NCBI RefSeq assembly: GCF_001758465.1
Contig: NZ_MJIC01000004.1
Coordinates: 124,001-188,000, forward strand
Direction: 5' to 3'
Origin: Marisediminitalea lipolytica
GTDB lineage: Bacteria; Pseudomonadota; Gammaproteobacteria; Enterobacterales; Alteromonadaceae
Length of the DNA: 64,000 bases
Below, piece by piece: positions 16,884-26,647 of this stretch. How positions within the stretch are numbered: position 1 is the first letter of the stretch; every line of letters starts with the position of its first letter. The translations under genes and the position numbers were made by a program. Below the pieces are notes generated by a model. The model was given only the letters and a program-made list of their open reading frames with translations, did no database searches and was not told where the DNA came from.

Positions 16884-19800
16884 TTAGTTTGGCGAGACTT
16901 TACTGATAATTTTATGTAGCAGGCTGTTCTCTCTGAGCAGCTTTTCAAAGCGTTCTGCATTAAGCGGTTTACTATACAGATAGCCCTGGAGCATCTCACA
17001 GTCGTAACGACGCAGAATATTGAGCTGTTCTTCGTATTCCACGCCTTCTGCAACCACTTTTAAGCCAAGGTTATGCGCAATATTGATAATGGCGGCTGCC
17101 ATGTGCCGGTCAACATTACTCTTGGCAATGTCATCAATAAAGGCCTTGTCGATTTTTAACGTGTTTAGTGGGAATTTTTTCAGATAGGCTAACGACGAAT
17201 AGCCAGTACCAAAATCATCCAGTGCCAGATGGATACCACGATCCCGTAAGCGCTGCATCATTCTGAGCGCTTCTTCGGGGTTTTCCATTAAGGTACCCTC
17301 AGTAATTTCACACTCGAGGTGAAGAGGCGAGAGGCCAACCTGGCGCAGAATACTTTCGATACGATCGTCCAAGTCAGGTAATTCAAACTGCTTAGCCGAA
17401 ATGTTAACGGCAACACGACCACTGAACAGGCCTTCGCTAACCCAGCGCTTGGTATCTTCGCAGGCTTTACGTAGCACCTGTTCGCCAATCTCAATGATTT
17501 GACCCGTTTGTTCGGCCAGAGGGATAAACTGACCAGGACTAACAATGCCTTTGTTGGGGTGTTCAAATCGAACCAATGCTTCCATACTGACGAGTTTACC
17601 GGTAGTAATGTCGACCTTGGGCTGATAGAACACGGTAAACAGGTTGTCTTTAATACCCTGACGAATGAGGTTTTCTATTTGTAACTGGCGTACTGCGTTC
17701 TGGTTCATTTCACCGCTGAAAAACTGGTAGCTGTTGCCACCGTTGTTTTTAGCAAAATACATCGCCGTGTCAGCATTTTTCAGCAGTTCCTGTGGCGTTG
17801 AGCCATCTTCCGGGAACAGCGCAATACCAATACTGGCACCCAGTACAAATTCCTGTTTATTAATAATAAAGGGTCTGGCCAGCGTGTTAAGCACGCTTTG
17901 AGCAAAATGTGTAATGGTATGAATATCAGGGAAGTCTTCCATCAGAATACTAAACTCATCCCCACCAAGACGGTAACAGGTAGAATTCGTGTCGGTCATA
18001 CGCTGAATACGTTTAGCAATCTGCTTGATCAAAATGTCACCGGTCTGGTGGCCCAGCGAGTCGTTGATCTTTTTAAAGTTATCCATATCCAGACAGAGCA
18101 GGGCGTGAGGGGTTCCTCTGCGCACAAGATTGTTGTGACTGGCCTGGAAGAATGAGCGGTTCGGTAATTCTGTCAGCGGATCAGAATTGGCTAGTTTTAA
18201 TAACTCTTTCTCGGTATTTTTACGCGAAGTAATGTCTGAGAACACGCCTACATAATGCGAAATACGGCCATCGTCATCGTGCACAGCATCAATATTCAGT
18301 TCGATTTCGTAACGTTCGCCATTCACCCGGCTACTTTCTACTTCACCGCTCCAGTTACCTCGTGATTTTAAGGTCTTTTTGATTTCTTCGGTGAAGGCTT
18401 CCGGGTATTGATGGAAATATAAATAAGTCGCCAGCGCCTGATCCCGGGTCTCGCCGGTGTAAGTGCAGTAGGCGTTATTGACTGAAATAAATCTAAATCT
18501 GGTATCCGTTATAAATACGCCTTCAGAAATGTTTTCGATAGAGCGCTTAAACAGGTTTAGCTGCTCTTCTGCGTCCTTCAGATGCTGGATGTTTTTCAGC
18601 GTACCCGTCATCCGGATTGGTTCATGGTTGTGGTCGCGCTGAACCACTTTACCGCGGTCCAGGATCCACAGCCAGGTGTTGTTAAATGTTTTAGTGCGGT
18701 AGGCGATTTCGTAAAATTCGCTTTCGCCGCTCAGGTGCTCCTTGAGCGCATCCTGCACACGTTTTAAATCGTGAGGGTGGATGTTGGCATCATAAGCGCT
18801 GTTGGTGCGGATATCATCTTGCGGGAAGTCCAGTGTGCCCCAGGTGTTGGAACGATATACCTGACCACGATAAACATCCCAGTCCCAGAGCTCATCACCG
18901 CTGCTCCACAGTGTCAGTTTAAGCCGCTCTTCAGATTCTGATACTGCTATACGCTGACGTCTTCTGACATGATATTGTCTCACCACGTAGAGAGTGATTA
19001 TGGTTGTAAAAAAGCCATAAAAAATCAGTGCTGCCGGATGTAACCATGGCGGCGGCAGGATAGTCAGATTAAGCTCACGTGAAGAAGACCACGTCTTGCC
19101 ATCTTCTTTGGCCTGAACTTCAAATAAGTAGTCACCAAACGAAATATTATTGTATGGTGCCTGACGTTCACCGCCTGCCTGAGTCCAACTTTTATCCCAA
19201 CCAGTCAACCGATAACGATATTTAACCGTTGATGGGGATACTGCATTTAATACAGCAAAACCCAAGCTAAACCGGGTATCAGCATCAGATAGCGTTAGTG
19301 ATGACTTCAAGTTGATTGGTTTATCAAGAACGCTGCTATCTGTGTCAAATTTCTGCTCTTTACCAAAAACCTTTAAAGAAAGGATTTCTGGCTGTTGTGA
19401 TGGCGTGTCAGTAAATTTGTCGAAGGATAGAAATTCTGGGTAGAAGTAATGAAAACCGCGGTCACCGCCAAACACTAATGCATTTTCCCGGGTCTTAGAC
19501 ACAGCACTTTCTGAATAATCATTTAACTCTAATTGCTTGGAGGAAAGATTTAACACTAGTTCCATGTTGGGCAATAAAAATTGTTTTATTTCATTTGATT
19601 CGGTGGACATCCATAGCGAGTCTTTTAAACCAATTGCCGCCAGAACGTTGGTATTCATTTGCAGAGAGTGATGATTAACCTGAGCCAGGGTATTTTTGTC
19701 TAATTGATAAACTCCGGCAGACTGTGTTACGAGCCAATAATAATTACCCCAAAGGTAAACTGTTTTAACTCTTGAAGGTTCTTGTTTTTGATTAGATGTG

Positions 19801-21392
19801 AGGTTTATTTCTTTTATGACTTTATCTAACTCTGAGTTGAAGATAGTCATTACCCCAGTAGATGCTAGCCAAAGATTTCCTTCATTATCAGAATAAACAG
19901 GGGTCGCTATGGCATCTCGGAGTGATAAATCGTGATATTTCAGTTCATATTTCACTGCAATAGTGTTTAATTCTGGGCTTTGAGGCTCTATCGAAACCAG
20001 TCCATTCGTTTCAGTCCAAGCCCATAAATTAGAACCGTCATAATGAATATTATCTACTATTTCATTTTCAAGGTAGATATTGATGAGCTGCAAACCATTT
20101 TTAGTTTGCTGATAATGCTCAATCCCTTTAGAGGTTGCGAGCCAGATATCATCATTATTATCAACCACGAGATCCCAAAGTTGATTGGGTCTGCCGGTAA
20201 GAAAGTAGCTGATATTTTCTTCATGGAAATTCAATTTACCCAAACCTGAGCTTTGAGTCGCTAACCACAGGTTCTTGAGACTATCTTCTTCTACAGCCCA
20301 AATCCGCTGTGAGCCGGAGTTTTCCTCCTCCACAACATGCGAGTAAAGACGAAGAATATTAATCCCTTCGGCATACCGGTACACACCTTCAGCCGTTCCT
20401 AACCAAATTGAAGAGGTCGAATCTTTGTAGATTTTTCTGATGATTTGGTTATCAAGGTAAGTGATATTGCGCATCTCTGCATCAATTAACTTAACGCGAT
20501 CTTTAACCGAATTATAAATTGCCAGACCATCTTCAGTACCAAACCAGATTTCTCCCTGCGCTATCTCTTTTATTGATCGTACGGCATTGCTTTTAAGTAC
20601 CGGGTAGGTTTTTGTGTTGATACTTTTTATTCGTTCGCCATTCACATTGAAGATAAGAATTCCTTCATTTGTGCCGATCCAATAGTCGCCATCAATAACA
20701 GTTATGACAAATACTGGTGTTGGGGGGATATTAAAGCCCCATGGGTTTACAGAACTCAGTGGGTAAAGAATTCGGCGTCTTTTATCGTAAATATAAGCAC
20801 CGGAAGAGAAGGTGCCAATCCAGATTCGGGATGGCTCGTTTCGGATAATCTCGATGTCGTCTGGAAAATCGACCCGGCCATCAAGTAAATCTAATTCTTC
20901 AGTTTTAGCGTCAATAAAATAAACGTTGGAAGAGTCAGCGACTAAGATATTGCCCTGGTCATCTTCGGTGATAGACCAAATTTCATTACTGCGAATAAGA
21001 GAATTATCGCGATTGTAAATTTTGAAACTATCGGAGTCAGGTTGATATTTCGCCAGGCCTTCATAGGTTCCAATCCACAAATCCTTGTTGCGGGAAACGT
21101 ACATGGTTCTGGTAAATCCAGGAGGAATCGACGTACTGTCTGCAGCGTTGTTTTCGTACTTTTTGAAATGATAGCCATCGTATCTGAACAGGCCTTCAAT
21201 GGAACCTACCCAAATAAATCCGTGTTGGTCTTCTACAATGGAGGTTATGGTGTCCTCTACAATGCCGTCTTCGCGGGTGTACTCAGTAAAGCGAATATCA
21301 CTAAGGGCCGTTGTAGCGAAAACTACACGGGATAGTGATAATAGCACTGTAAATAACAGCGCAAACGTCGTTAACTGGGTTGAGCGCACCAT
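16884..21392 (-). CDS. Periplasmic-propeller sensor with PAS, GGDEF and EAL domains
   Basis: The 1502-residue single-pass membrane protein starts with a signal peptide (about 1-27). It continues with two-component-regulator propeller repeats to about residue 660 (repeated units such as IWIGTFSSGAY and LWIGTYEGLAKY), then a Y_Y_Y domain around 690-775 and a transmembrane helix around 780-800. In the cytoplasm it has two PAS regions (about 815-1060), a GGDEF domain with intact GGDEF at 1143-1147, and an EAL domain with EALVRF from 1271 and DDFGTGYSS from about 1392. Both c-di-GMP motifs look intact, so it could make and break c-di-GMP. Propeller/Y_Y_Y modules usually feed histidine kinases in polysaccharide-sensing hybrids; here the output is c-di-GMP instead. 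The ligand is unknown. Confidence 0.92.
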   Translation of the reverse strand: MVRSTQLTTFALLFTVLLSLSRVVFATTALSDIRFTEYTREDGIVEDTITSIVEDQHGFIWVGSIEGLFRYDGYHFKKYENNAADSTSIPPGFTRTMYVSRNKDLWIGTYEGLAKYQPDSDSFKIYNRDNSLIRSNEIWSITEDDQGNILVADSSNVYFIDAKTEELDLLDGRVDFPDDIEIIRNEPSRIWIGTFSSGAYIYDKRRRILYPLSSVNPWGFNIPPTPVFVITVIDGDYWIGTNEGILIFNVNGERIKSINTKTYPVLKSNAVRSIKEIAQGEIWFGTEDGLAIYNSVKDRVKLIDAEMRNITYLDNQIIRKIYKDSTSSIWLGTAEGVYRYAEGINILRLYSHVVEEENSGSQRIWAVEEDSLKNLWLATQSSGLGKLNFHEENISYFLTGRPNQLWDLVVDNNDDIWLATSKGIEHYQQTKNGLQLINIYLENEIVDNIHYDGSNLWAWTETNGLVSIEPQSPELNTIAVKYELKYHDLSLRDAIATPVYSDNEGNLWLASTGVMTIFNSELDKVIKEINLTSNQKQEPSRVKTVYLWGNYYWLVTQSAGVYQLDKNTLAQVNHHSLQMNTNVLAAIGLKDSLWMSTESNEIKQFLLPNMELVLNLSSKQLELNDYSESAVSKTRENALVFGGDRGFHYFYPEFLSFDKFTDTPSQQPEILSLKVFGKEQKFDTDSSVLDKPINLKSSLTLSDADTRFSLGFAVLNAVSPSTVKYRYRLTGWDKSWTQAGGERQAPYNNISFGDYLFEVQAKEDGKTWSSSRELNLTILPPPWLHPAALIFYGFFTTIITLYVVRQYHVRRRQRIAVSESEERLKLTLWSSGDELWDWDVYRGQVYRSNTWGTLDFPQDDIRTNSAYDANIHPHDLKRVQDALKEHLSGESEFYEIAYRTKTFNNTWLWILDRGKVVQRDHNHEPIRMTGTLKNIQHLKDAEEQLNLFKRSIENISEGVFITDTRFRFISVNNAYCTYTGETRDQALATYLYFHQYPEAFTEEIKKTLKSRGNWSGEVESSRVNGERYEIELNIDAVHDDDGRISHYVGVFSDITSRKNTEKELLKLANSDPLTELPNRSFFQASHNNLVRRGTPHALLCLDMDNFKKINDSLGHQTGDILIKQIAKRIQRMTDTNSTCYRLGGDEFSILMEDFPDIHTITHFAQSVLNTLARPFIINKQEFVLGASIGIALFPEDGSTPQELLKNADTAMYFAKNNGGNSYQFFSGEMNQNAVRQLQIENLIRQGIKDNLFTVFYQPKVDITTGKLVSMEALVRFEHPNKGIVSPGQFIPLAEQTGQIIEIGEQVLRKACEDTKRWVSEGLFSGRVAVNISAKQFELPDLDDRIESILRQVGLSPLHLECEITEGTLMENPEEALRMMQRLRDRGIHLALDDFGTGYSSLAYLKKFPLNTLKIDKAFIDDIAKSNVDRHMAAAIINIAHNLGLKVVAEGVEYEEQLNILRRYDCEMLQGYLYSKPLNAERFEKLLRENSLLHKIISKVSPN

Positions 21393-21513
21393 ACACCTTT
21401 GGCACTGAATGCCTTATCTTTTTTTACTTCTTTTGTGTCTAGCATCCCTACTATTAGCTACCCAATATGCCCAATAAAAGGCGTTGCTACAAGGTTTTTT
21501 TTAATTGGATCAG

Positions 21514-21547
21514 TTGCCTGAGTAAAACTTGTGCAGTACTCAGGCAA
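21514..21547. terminator. Hairpin between the M16 peptidase and sensor genes
   Basis: Perfect 11-bp arms TTGCCTGAGTA and TACTCAGGCAA flank a 12-base loop, 27 bases past the end of the M16 peptidase gene (minus). No T-run follows directly on the minus strand. It may be a terminator or an mRNA-end hairpin. Confidence 0.5.
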
Positions 21548-21573
21548 TCAGCGCTGGAAGGTGAAATTGATGA

Positions 21574-24321
21574 TTAAAGATAAAATTCAACTTTAGATTT
21601 AAAGTCAGCAATATTAGCAATGGCGACATCAGATGAAACGGCGATAGATTTAAATTTACCAGGCGCAATTAAGACTAACTGGCCGAAAGTCTGATTAAGA
21701 TTCATGTCGGTAGCGTAGCTTTCTATATCAGCAAAGGTCATGGTCTCGATAGCCTGAGCAATAAGCTGGTTAGTGTGCAGGTTGGGATCGCCTGCGCCAA
21801 GGCTCTGCCAGATATTCTGTGAACGCATTGACTGGTTAATGTCCACGTCCTGTAACTGTTTTAACAGGTTGCGCTGAATGTTAGGCCAGTACCCTTCGTA
21901 AAAGGCTTTTTCTTTGGTTTGCTGCTGAAGAAAGTGCGAAATATGCTCAAGTAACACTTGTGGCGCATTGTTCGGACTCTGAATATAAAACGCGATACCA
22001 GGGTGCTGATTGTGTGGCACATAACCCGTGCCGACAATGTAGCCAAGCTGCTTTTCGGTGCGCAAGGTGGTGAAGAAAGACCCTGCCAGCATTTGTTCCA
22101 GTACCATGCACATGGCCACATCCCGGATATCATTACTTGGGGCCTGTAAATACAGCACAACGGCTGCATCATCGTGTTCGCAGGGCACTTCGTGATACAG
22201 CGTGGTGCCAATGGGCAGTTTAGCAACCGGCCGGGGTAGCGGTGGCGCTTTAGCCGATGGGCATTGTTTTAATACACTTTCAACGATTCTCGCAGCACCA
22301 TCCGACGACCAGTTACCATGAATAAGTCCATCAATATGGTAATAATCAAAGGCCCGGTCGCGGATCCGTTGGATATCCTCAAACTGACACTCCTTTACGG
22401 CATCCAGCATTTCTATTGGGGCGTGAGTATTTTTTTGAATCAATACACTCAGACGCGAAAACAACCGGTTAATGGGTTTGTTTAACAACGTGTTGTGCAA
22501 ACTCTGGCATTGTAAAAACTGCACCTGTTGGAAGGTTTGCGGATCGGGTGAAAACCCCTTGATAGCGTCAATGAGGTGGTTAAGTAATTGTCCCTGTTGT
22601 GCACTAAAACCACGGGTGTGGATACTAAATCCTCCCTGGTGGCCGTAAATTCGATAATGCAAACCGGCAATTTCCGCACGGTAAAAGCGCCCTTGCAGGT
22701 AATCGTTAAGTGCAGCCAACCACAATCGTTTGGCCGCTACCTGGTGAATATTTTGCGCTAGCGATGGGGTATCAAAAGAAACAAAGATATCGCCTTTGGG
22801 CACATTAAAAATATGATCCTGGCAAAACCAGAATTCAAAGCCTTTGTCATTAACCACATGCCGGGGCAGGGCAAAGTCGTTCTCTAGTTTGCACAAACTA
22901 TAGCTGTCACCAATAAACGGATTGGGCGGCGGCAGAAATATCGCTTTAACCGGCTGCGGCGTTTGCCACTGAGTCAGCTGGTTTTCCGAATAAGCCTCTA
23001 CCGCGTAGTGCGCGTCATAATAAGCGCACTGCTGGGTAGTCGTTACTTCCTGAGCAATCACTTTTACGCGTAAATTAGCCGGGGTAAAGTAGGCTAGGGC
23101 ATCACACAGTTCTTGTTGGGTCAGTTCTTCGCGCTGACAGGCTAGTGCAATTTCTTTCCAACTAAAATACTGGTGTAGTTCGGCCAGTTCACTGATAGCT
23201 TGTAACGGCTTGTATGAATCATCGTACTGACGGGCCAGTTGATTCAGTTTGGCTTTTTCCTGCAGGCGCCAGGTATCATTGGCACTCTGGCTGAGTAGCT
23301 CAAGGACATAAAAAATCGCGTTTATAATATCGTCTTTCGCTTCAAGCCCACTTGGGGTTAGCTGTAAGTTGATATTAAAGTCTTTAAAGTTTTCGCCTTC
23401 TATCCCAGACCCTGCAATTAAGTTGCTTGCCCAGCCTTTTGCCTTGAGATAGGCAAATAAACTGCCAGAGCCTTCATCGCCCAGTACATGGCTGATAAAG
23501 TCCAGCGGTTTACTGTCAATTTTTAAGTGTAATGCTGGTAAGGCAAAGGTCACAATCAGTCGGCGCGCAGCCTGTAAGGGCTTGATATTAATTTGCACAC
23601 CCAGCTGCTCCGGGGTGTAAAGTGACGGCAAAGTCAGCGGCGCGGCATTGCCGGACGCTAATGCACCAAAACTATCTTTTAACCATGGCAGTAGTTGCCC
23701 GGTGCTAAACGGGGAGTAAATACACAGGGTTAAATTTTTTGCACAATAAAGCTGCTGGTGAAATTCCCTTAGCATGTTTTGCAGTGCTTCCACACTAAAC
23801 TGGCTAAAAATCAGTTCGTTGCCAACCGAGAACTTGGCAAAAGGGTGGTCCGGGTTGGCTGTTTCCTTGTGGATTTGATACAAACGACGCAGGTCATCTT
23901 TGCGTTTGTACTGATATTCTGCGTCGATAGACTGAATTTCGGCGGCTATGCGCTCTTGTTTGAAATGCGGCGTGCTAAGCATTGCGGCGAAAGCCGGCAG
24001 TAAGCGTGGCAGGGCCTGGGGGTGAGCCTGGAAATGGTAATTGGCAAATTCAGTGCCGGTCCATGCATTAATAGAGCCGCCGCCTTGTTCCACAGCTTCG
24101 TTGATGCCATTGGGGTCCGGATAGTAATCGTTCCCCATAAAAAGCATGTGTTCTAATAAGTGCGCCAGTCCCGGACAATTGTCCGGATCAAAAAAGTGTC
24201 CTGCTTTACAACTTACCGACACGCAGCATGTAGCTGATTCTGTTTTTTGAATGACGAGTACCCGGAGTCCGTTATCGAGAACAAGCGATTCAGTACTGTT
24301 TAAGTCCTGGGTAATATTCAA
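21574..24321 (-). CDS. M16 (insulinase/pitrilysin) family zinc peptidase
   Basis: The 915-residue protein has the inverted zinc motif HLLEH at residues 54-58 within GLAHLLEHMLFMGN and the downstream glutamate region AAEIQSIDAEYQ, as in pitrilysin and insulin-degrading enzyme. The four M16 half-domains account for the length. Unlike E. coli PtrA it has no evident signal peptide (it starts MNITQDLNSTESLVLDNGLR), so it may be cytoplasmic. Members cut small peptides. It is divergent from sixA with a 155-base gap from its ATG to the chosen sixA start. Confidence 0.9.
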   Translation of the reverse strand: MNITQDLNSTESLVLDNGLRVLVIQKTESATCCVSVSCKAGHFFDPDNCPGLAHLLEHMLFMGNDYYPDPNGINEAVEQGGGSINAWTGTEFANYHFQAHPQALPRLLPAFAAMLSTPHFKQERIAAEIQSIDAEYQYKRKDDLRRLYQIHKETANPDHPFAKFSVGNELIFSQFSVEALQNMLREFHQQLYCAKNLTLCIYSPFSTGQLLPWLKDSFGALASGNAAPLTLPSLYTPEQLGVQINIKPLQAARRLIVTFALPALHLKIDSKPLDFISHVLGDEGSGSLFAYLKAKGWASNLIAGSGIEGENFKDFNINLQLTPSGLEAKDDIINAIFYVLELLSQSANDTWRLQEKAKLNQLARQYDDSYKPLQAISELAELHQYFSWKEIALACQREELTQQELCDALAYFTPANLRVKVIAQEVTTTQQCAYYDAHYAVEAYSENQLTQWQTPQPVKAIFLPPPNPFIGDSYSLCKLENDFALPRHVVNDKGFEFWFCQDHIFNVPKGDIFVSFDTPSLAQNIHQVAAKRLWLAALNDYLQGRFYRAEIAGLHYRIYGHQGGFSIHTRGFSAQQGQLLNHLIDAIKGFSPDPQTFQQVQFLQCQSLHNTLLNKPINRLFSRLSVLIQKNTHAPIEMLDAVKECQFEDIQRIRDRAFDYYHIDGLIHGNWSSDGAARIVESVLKQCPSAKAPPLPRPVAKLPIGTTLYHEVPCEHDDAAVVLYLQAPSNDIRDVAMCMVLEQMLAGSFFTTLRTEKQLGYIVGTGYVPHNQHPGIAFYIQSPNNAPQVLLEHISHFLQQQTKEKAFYEGYWPNIQRNLLKQLQDVDINQSMRSQNIWQSLGAGDPNLHTNQLIAQAIETMTFADIESYATDMNLNQTFGQLVLIAPGKFKSIAVSSDVAIANIADFKSKVEFYL

Positions 24322-24476
24322 TGTTGTCGTCTTCGTTAGTCAGTTTATTATTATACTTCCGGTCCGGCCTGTGGAAGAACTTCTCACACCTTAGTCTAAG
24401 ACAGCGCATTAGTGCTAGGCGTGGGGCTGTACCTTTGTTATCGTACAACGTCTATTCTCATCATATTAGCAATGTT

Positions 24477-24989
24477 ATGTCAGGTCAAAGCAGCAAAGAC
24501 GACATTTTAGTTTTTATCATGCGCCATGGTGAGGCTGAACCGCTTTTGACTGACGACAAAAGTCGATGCCTTACTGCTACCGGAAGCAATGAAATCGGGG
24601 CTTCGAGTCATTGGCTGGTCGATAATTATTGCCCTGATAGTCAGTTGGCTACTGCACTGGTCAGTCCATATACGCGAACTCGTCAGTCTTTTCAGCAAGT
24701 TACTAATACCTTACACGCCTCCCAATTCGAAATTTGTAACGATATCACGCCAGACGGCAACGTCAGACTGGCTCATGACTACATGGATCTAATCGCGCGA
24801 GAGAGCCTGAAAAACAGCGATGGTCAACCCGTTTTGCTGGTAAGTCATATGCCATTTGTCTCGTTCTTTTTGGATGAGATCTGTGAAGCGCCAAAAATGG
24901 CGTTATTTGCCACAGGTTCGGTAGCAGTAGTTCGCTATTGGGTTAATCGCGGTAAAGGTGTGTTGCTACAGCATTTTCAGGGTTTTTAA
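24477..24989 (+). CDS. sixA: Phosphohistidine phosphatase SixA
   Basis: The histidine-phosphatase fold protein has the catalytic RHGEAEP motif at residues 16-22, the SPYTRTRQ segment, and the second catalytic histidine in LVSHMPF. SixA removes phosphate from histidines of phosphotransfer domains such as NPr or ArcB. I chose the ATG at 24477 (170 residues) because SixA proteins begin a few residues before the RHG motif. The frame is open upstream to 24321, but that part runs into the divergent M16 promoter region and looks non-coding. The ribosome site is weak. Confidence 0.85.
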   Translation: MSGQSSKDDILVFIMRHGEAEPLLTDDKSRCLTATGSNEIGASSHWLVDNYCPDSQLATALVSPYTRTRQSFQQVTNTLHASQFEICNDITPDGNVRLAHDYMDLIARESLKNSDGQPVLLVSHMPFVSFFLDEICEAPKMALFATGSVAVVRYWVNRGKGVLLQHFQGF

Positions 24990-25106
24990 TTGCTGGTTAA
25001 GTAATACCCAGTCTTCCCATACCGTTAAATTCAGGCAAAAATCTTCTTTAGAAATCCGGCGTCTTTCCGATATAGATTCTGTAGCAAATCTACTATTTGA
25101 GAGAGT

Positions 25107-25283
25107 ATGTCAGGCCAGTCCATTCCCGAACAATTGCGCAGATCACTTCAGCGGCACATCGAAGATGCCGACCTGCATGAAGATGAAGAACTGACGCAAT
25201 TAATGGGTAAGTTAAGTGATTTGTCAGCCAAGGTAGCTGCGGCCAAAGCTAAAGCTTTGGCCAGACGTAAAATTACTCGTTAG
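25107..25283 (+). CDS. 58-residue charged small protein
   Basis: A GAGAGAG stretch precedes the ATG. The 58-residue product begins MSGQSIPEQLRRSLQRHIED, is strongly helical in composition, with an acidic middle and an Ala/Lys-rich basic tail ending LARRKITR. I do not recognise the family. Its last 11 bases overlap the 3' end of the convergent corB gene. The regular codon use, ribosome site and amphipathic heptad-like pattern argue that it is real. It follows sixA by 117 bases. Confidence 0.55.
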   Translation: MSGQSIPEQLRRSLQRHIEDADLHEDEELTQLMGKLSDLSAKVAAAKAKALARRKITR

Positions 25284-26565
25284 TAACTGATTTCGCTTCG
25301 CGGTAATATTCAGGCATCACCCGCACGGTCTTAATCATATTTTCGTTAATATCAATTATCTCGATGGGATAACCAGCAAGACGCAGGCTAACGTTGCTTT
25401 CCGGGATCTCTTCTAAATATTCCAGAATCAAACCATTAAGGGTTTTTGGCCCCTCAATCGGAAAGTTCCAGCTCATTTCCTTATTAAGTTCCCTGACGTT
25501 GGCACTGCCATCAACTAATACACTGCCGTCCTGTTGAACCGACACTTCTTTGGAGTGATCCGGCAGGTTGGTGGTGGTGAAGTCACCAATAATTTCTTCG
25601 AGAATATCTTCCAGGGTGACCAAACCCTGAATGTCACCATATTCATCTACTACCAGGGCAATACGCTCTTTTTCAGCCTGAAACTGATACATCAGCGTAT
25701 GCAGGGGAATGGATTCAGGCGCAAAGTAAATTTCTCTCACAGCGCGAAGCAATGAGGCCTTGGTAAACTGGTCCTTAGAGAGCAGTCGCAGAGCATCACG
25801 AACATGGACAAAGCCCACAGCATCATCAATGCTGTCGCGATACAACAATACCCTGGTGTGTTGCGCAGTTGTCAGCTGCTTCTGGATGATCTTCCAGTCG
25901 TCATTGATATCGATGGCCGCGATGTCGCTGCGGGGCACCATAATATCTTCGGCCGTCACGTTTTCCAGATCCAGAATACTCACCAGCATGTCCTGGTGCT
26001 TTTTGGGGATCATCGTACCTGCCTCGTATACCACTGTTCTGAGCTCTTCGCGGCTCAGGGAGTCGCCACCGCCATCCTGTGGTCTGATACGTAAAATTGC
26101 CAGGATGCCGTTAGTAATGCCGTTAATAAAGGCAACAAAGGGATAGAGCACCTTAAGCAGCGGATTCAGTATCAGTGAACTGGGGAAGGCAATCTTCTCC
26201 GGATACAACGCCGCCAGTGTTTTAGGTGTTACTTCGGCAAAAATCAGCAGGATAATGGTCAGGCCGATGGTGGTGGCAAACACAGCCCAGTATTCGCCAA
26301 ACCAGCGGGTACAAATAATGGTCGCAATGGCAGAGGCGGCGATATTTACCAGGTTGTTGCCGATTAATATCAGGCCAATCAGACGGTCGGGGCGATCGAG
26401 GAGCTTTTGCACCCGATTTGCCCCGCGATGCCCTTCGCTTTGAAGGTGCTTTAAGCGGTAACGGTTGATAGACATCATTCCAGTTTCTGAACTGGAAAAA
26501 TAGGCTGAAAGTGCAATCAGAATGCCCAGCGCAATCAGCAGTGCGCTGGTAGATATATCGTCCAA
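25273..26565 (-). CDS. corB: CNNM/CorB-type transporter (DUF21-CBS-CorC)
   Basis: The 430-residue inner-membrane protein has a DUF21 domain with several helices (about residues 1-190), a CBS pair (about 205-330, including ITAEDIMVPRSDIAAIDI and the segment VDEYGDIQGLVTLEDILEEI), and a C-terminal CorC/HlyC domain (about 345-425). This is the CorB/YfjD family, linked to Mg2+ and Co2+ transport or efflux. It lies 82 bases downstream of ypjD on the same strand, as in E. coli, where both are divergent from ffh. Confidence 0.9.
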   Translation of the reverse strand: MDDISTSALLIALGILIALSAYFSSSETGMMSINRYRLKHLQSEGHRGANRVQKLLDRPDRLIGLILIGNNLVNIAASAIATIICTRWFGEYWAVFATTIGLTIILLIFAEVTPKTLAALYPEKIAFPSSLILNPLLKVLYPFVAFINGITNGILAILRIRPQDGGGDSLSREELRTVVYEAGTMIPKKHQDMLVSILDLENVTAEDIMVPRSDIAAIDINDDWKIIQKQLTTAQHTRVLLYRDSIDDAVGFVHVRDALRLLSKDQFTKASLLRAVREIYFAPESIPLHTLMYQFQAEKERIALVVDEYGDIQGLVTLEDILEEIIGDFTTTNLPDHSKEVSVQQDGSVLVDGSANVRELNKEMSWNFPIEGPKTLNGLILEYLEEIPESNVSLRLAGYPIEIIDINENMIKTVRVMPEYYREAKSVTNE

Positions 26566-26647
26566 CTAAGGAATCCCTTGTACTAATTAGAACCCCCAAT
26601 GTAGACAGTCAGCTACAGGGATTCAAGTGTTAATTCGGAGAATGCGA

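Noticed and set aside
24321..24476. Longer sixA start at 24321
   Set aside because: The extra 52 residues have no similarity to SixA proteins and overlap the promoter region of the divergent peptidase gene.
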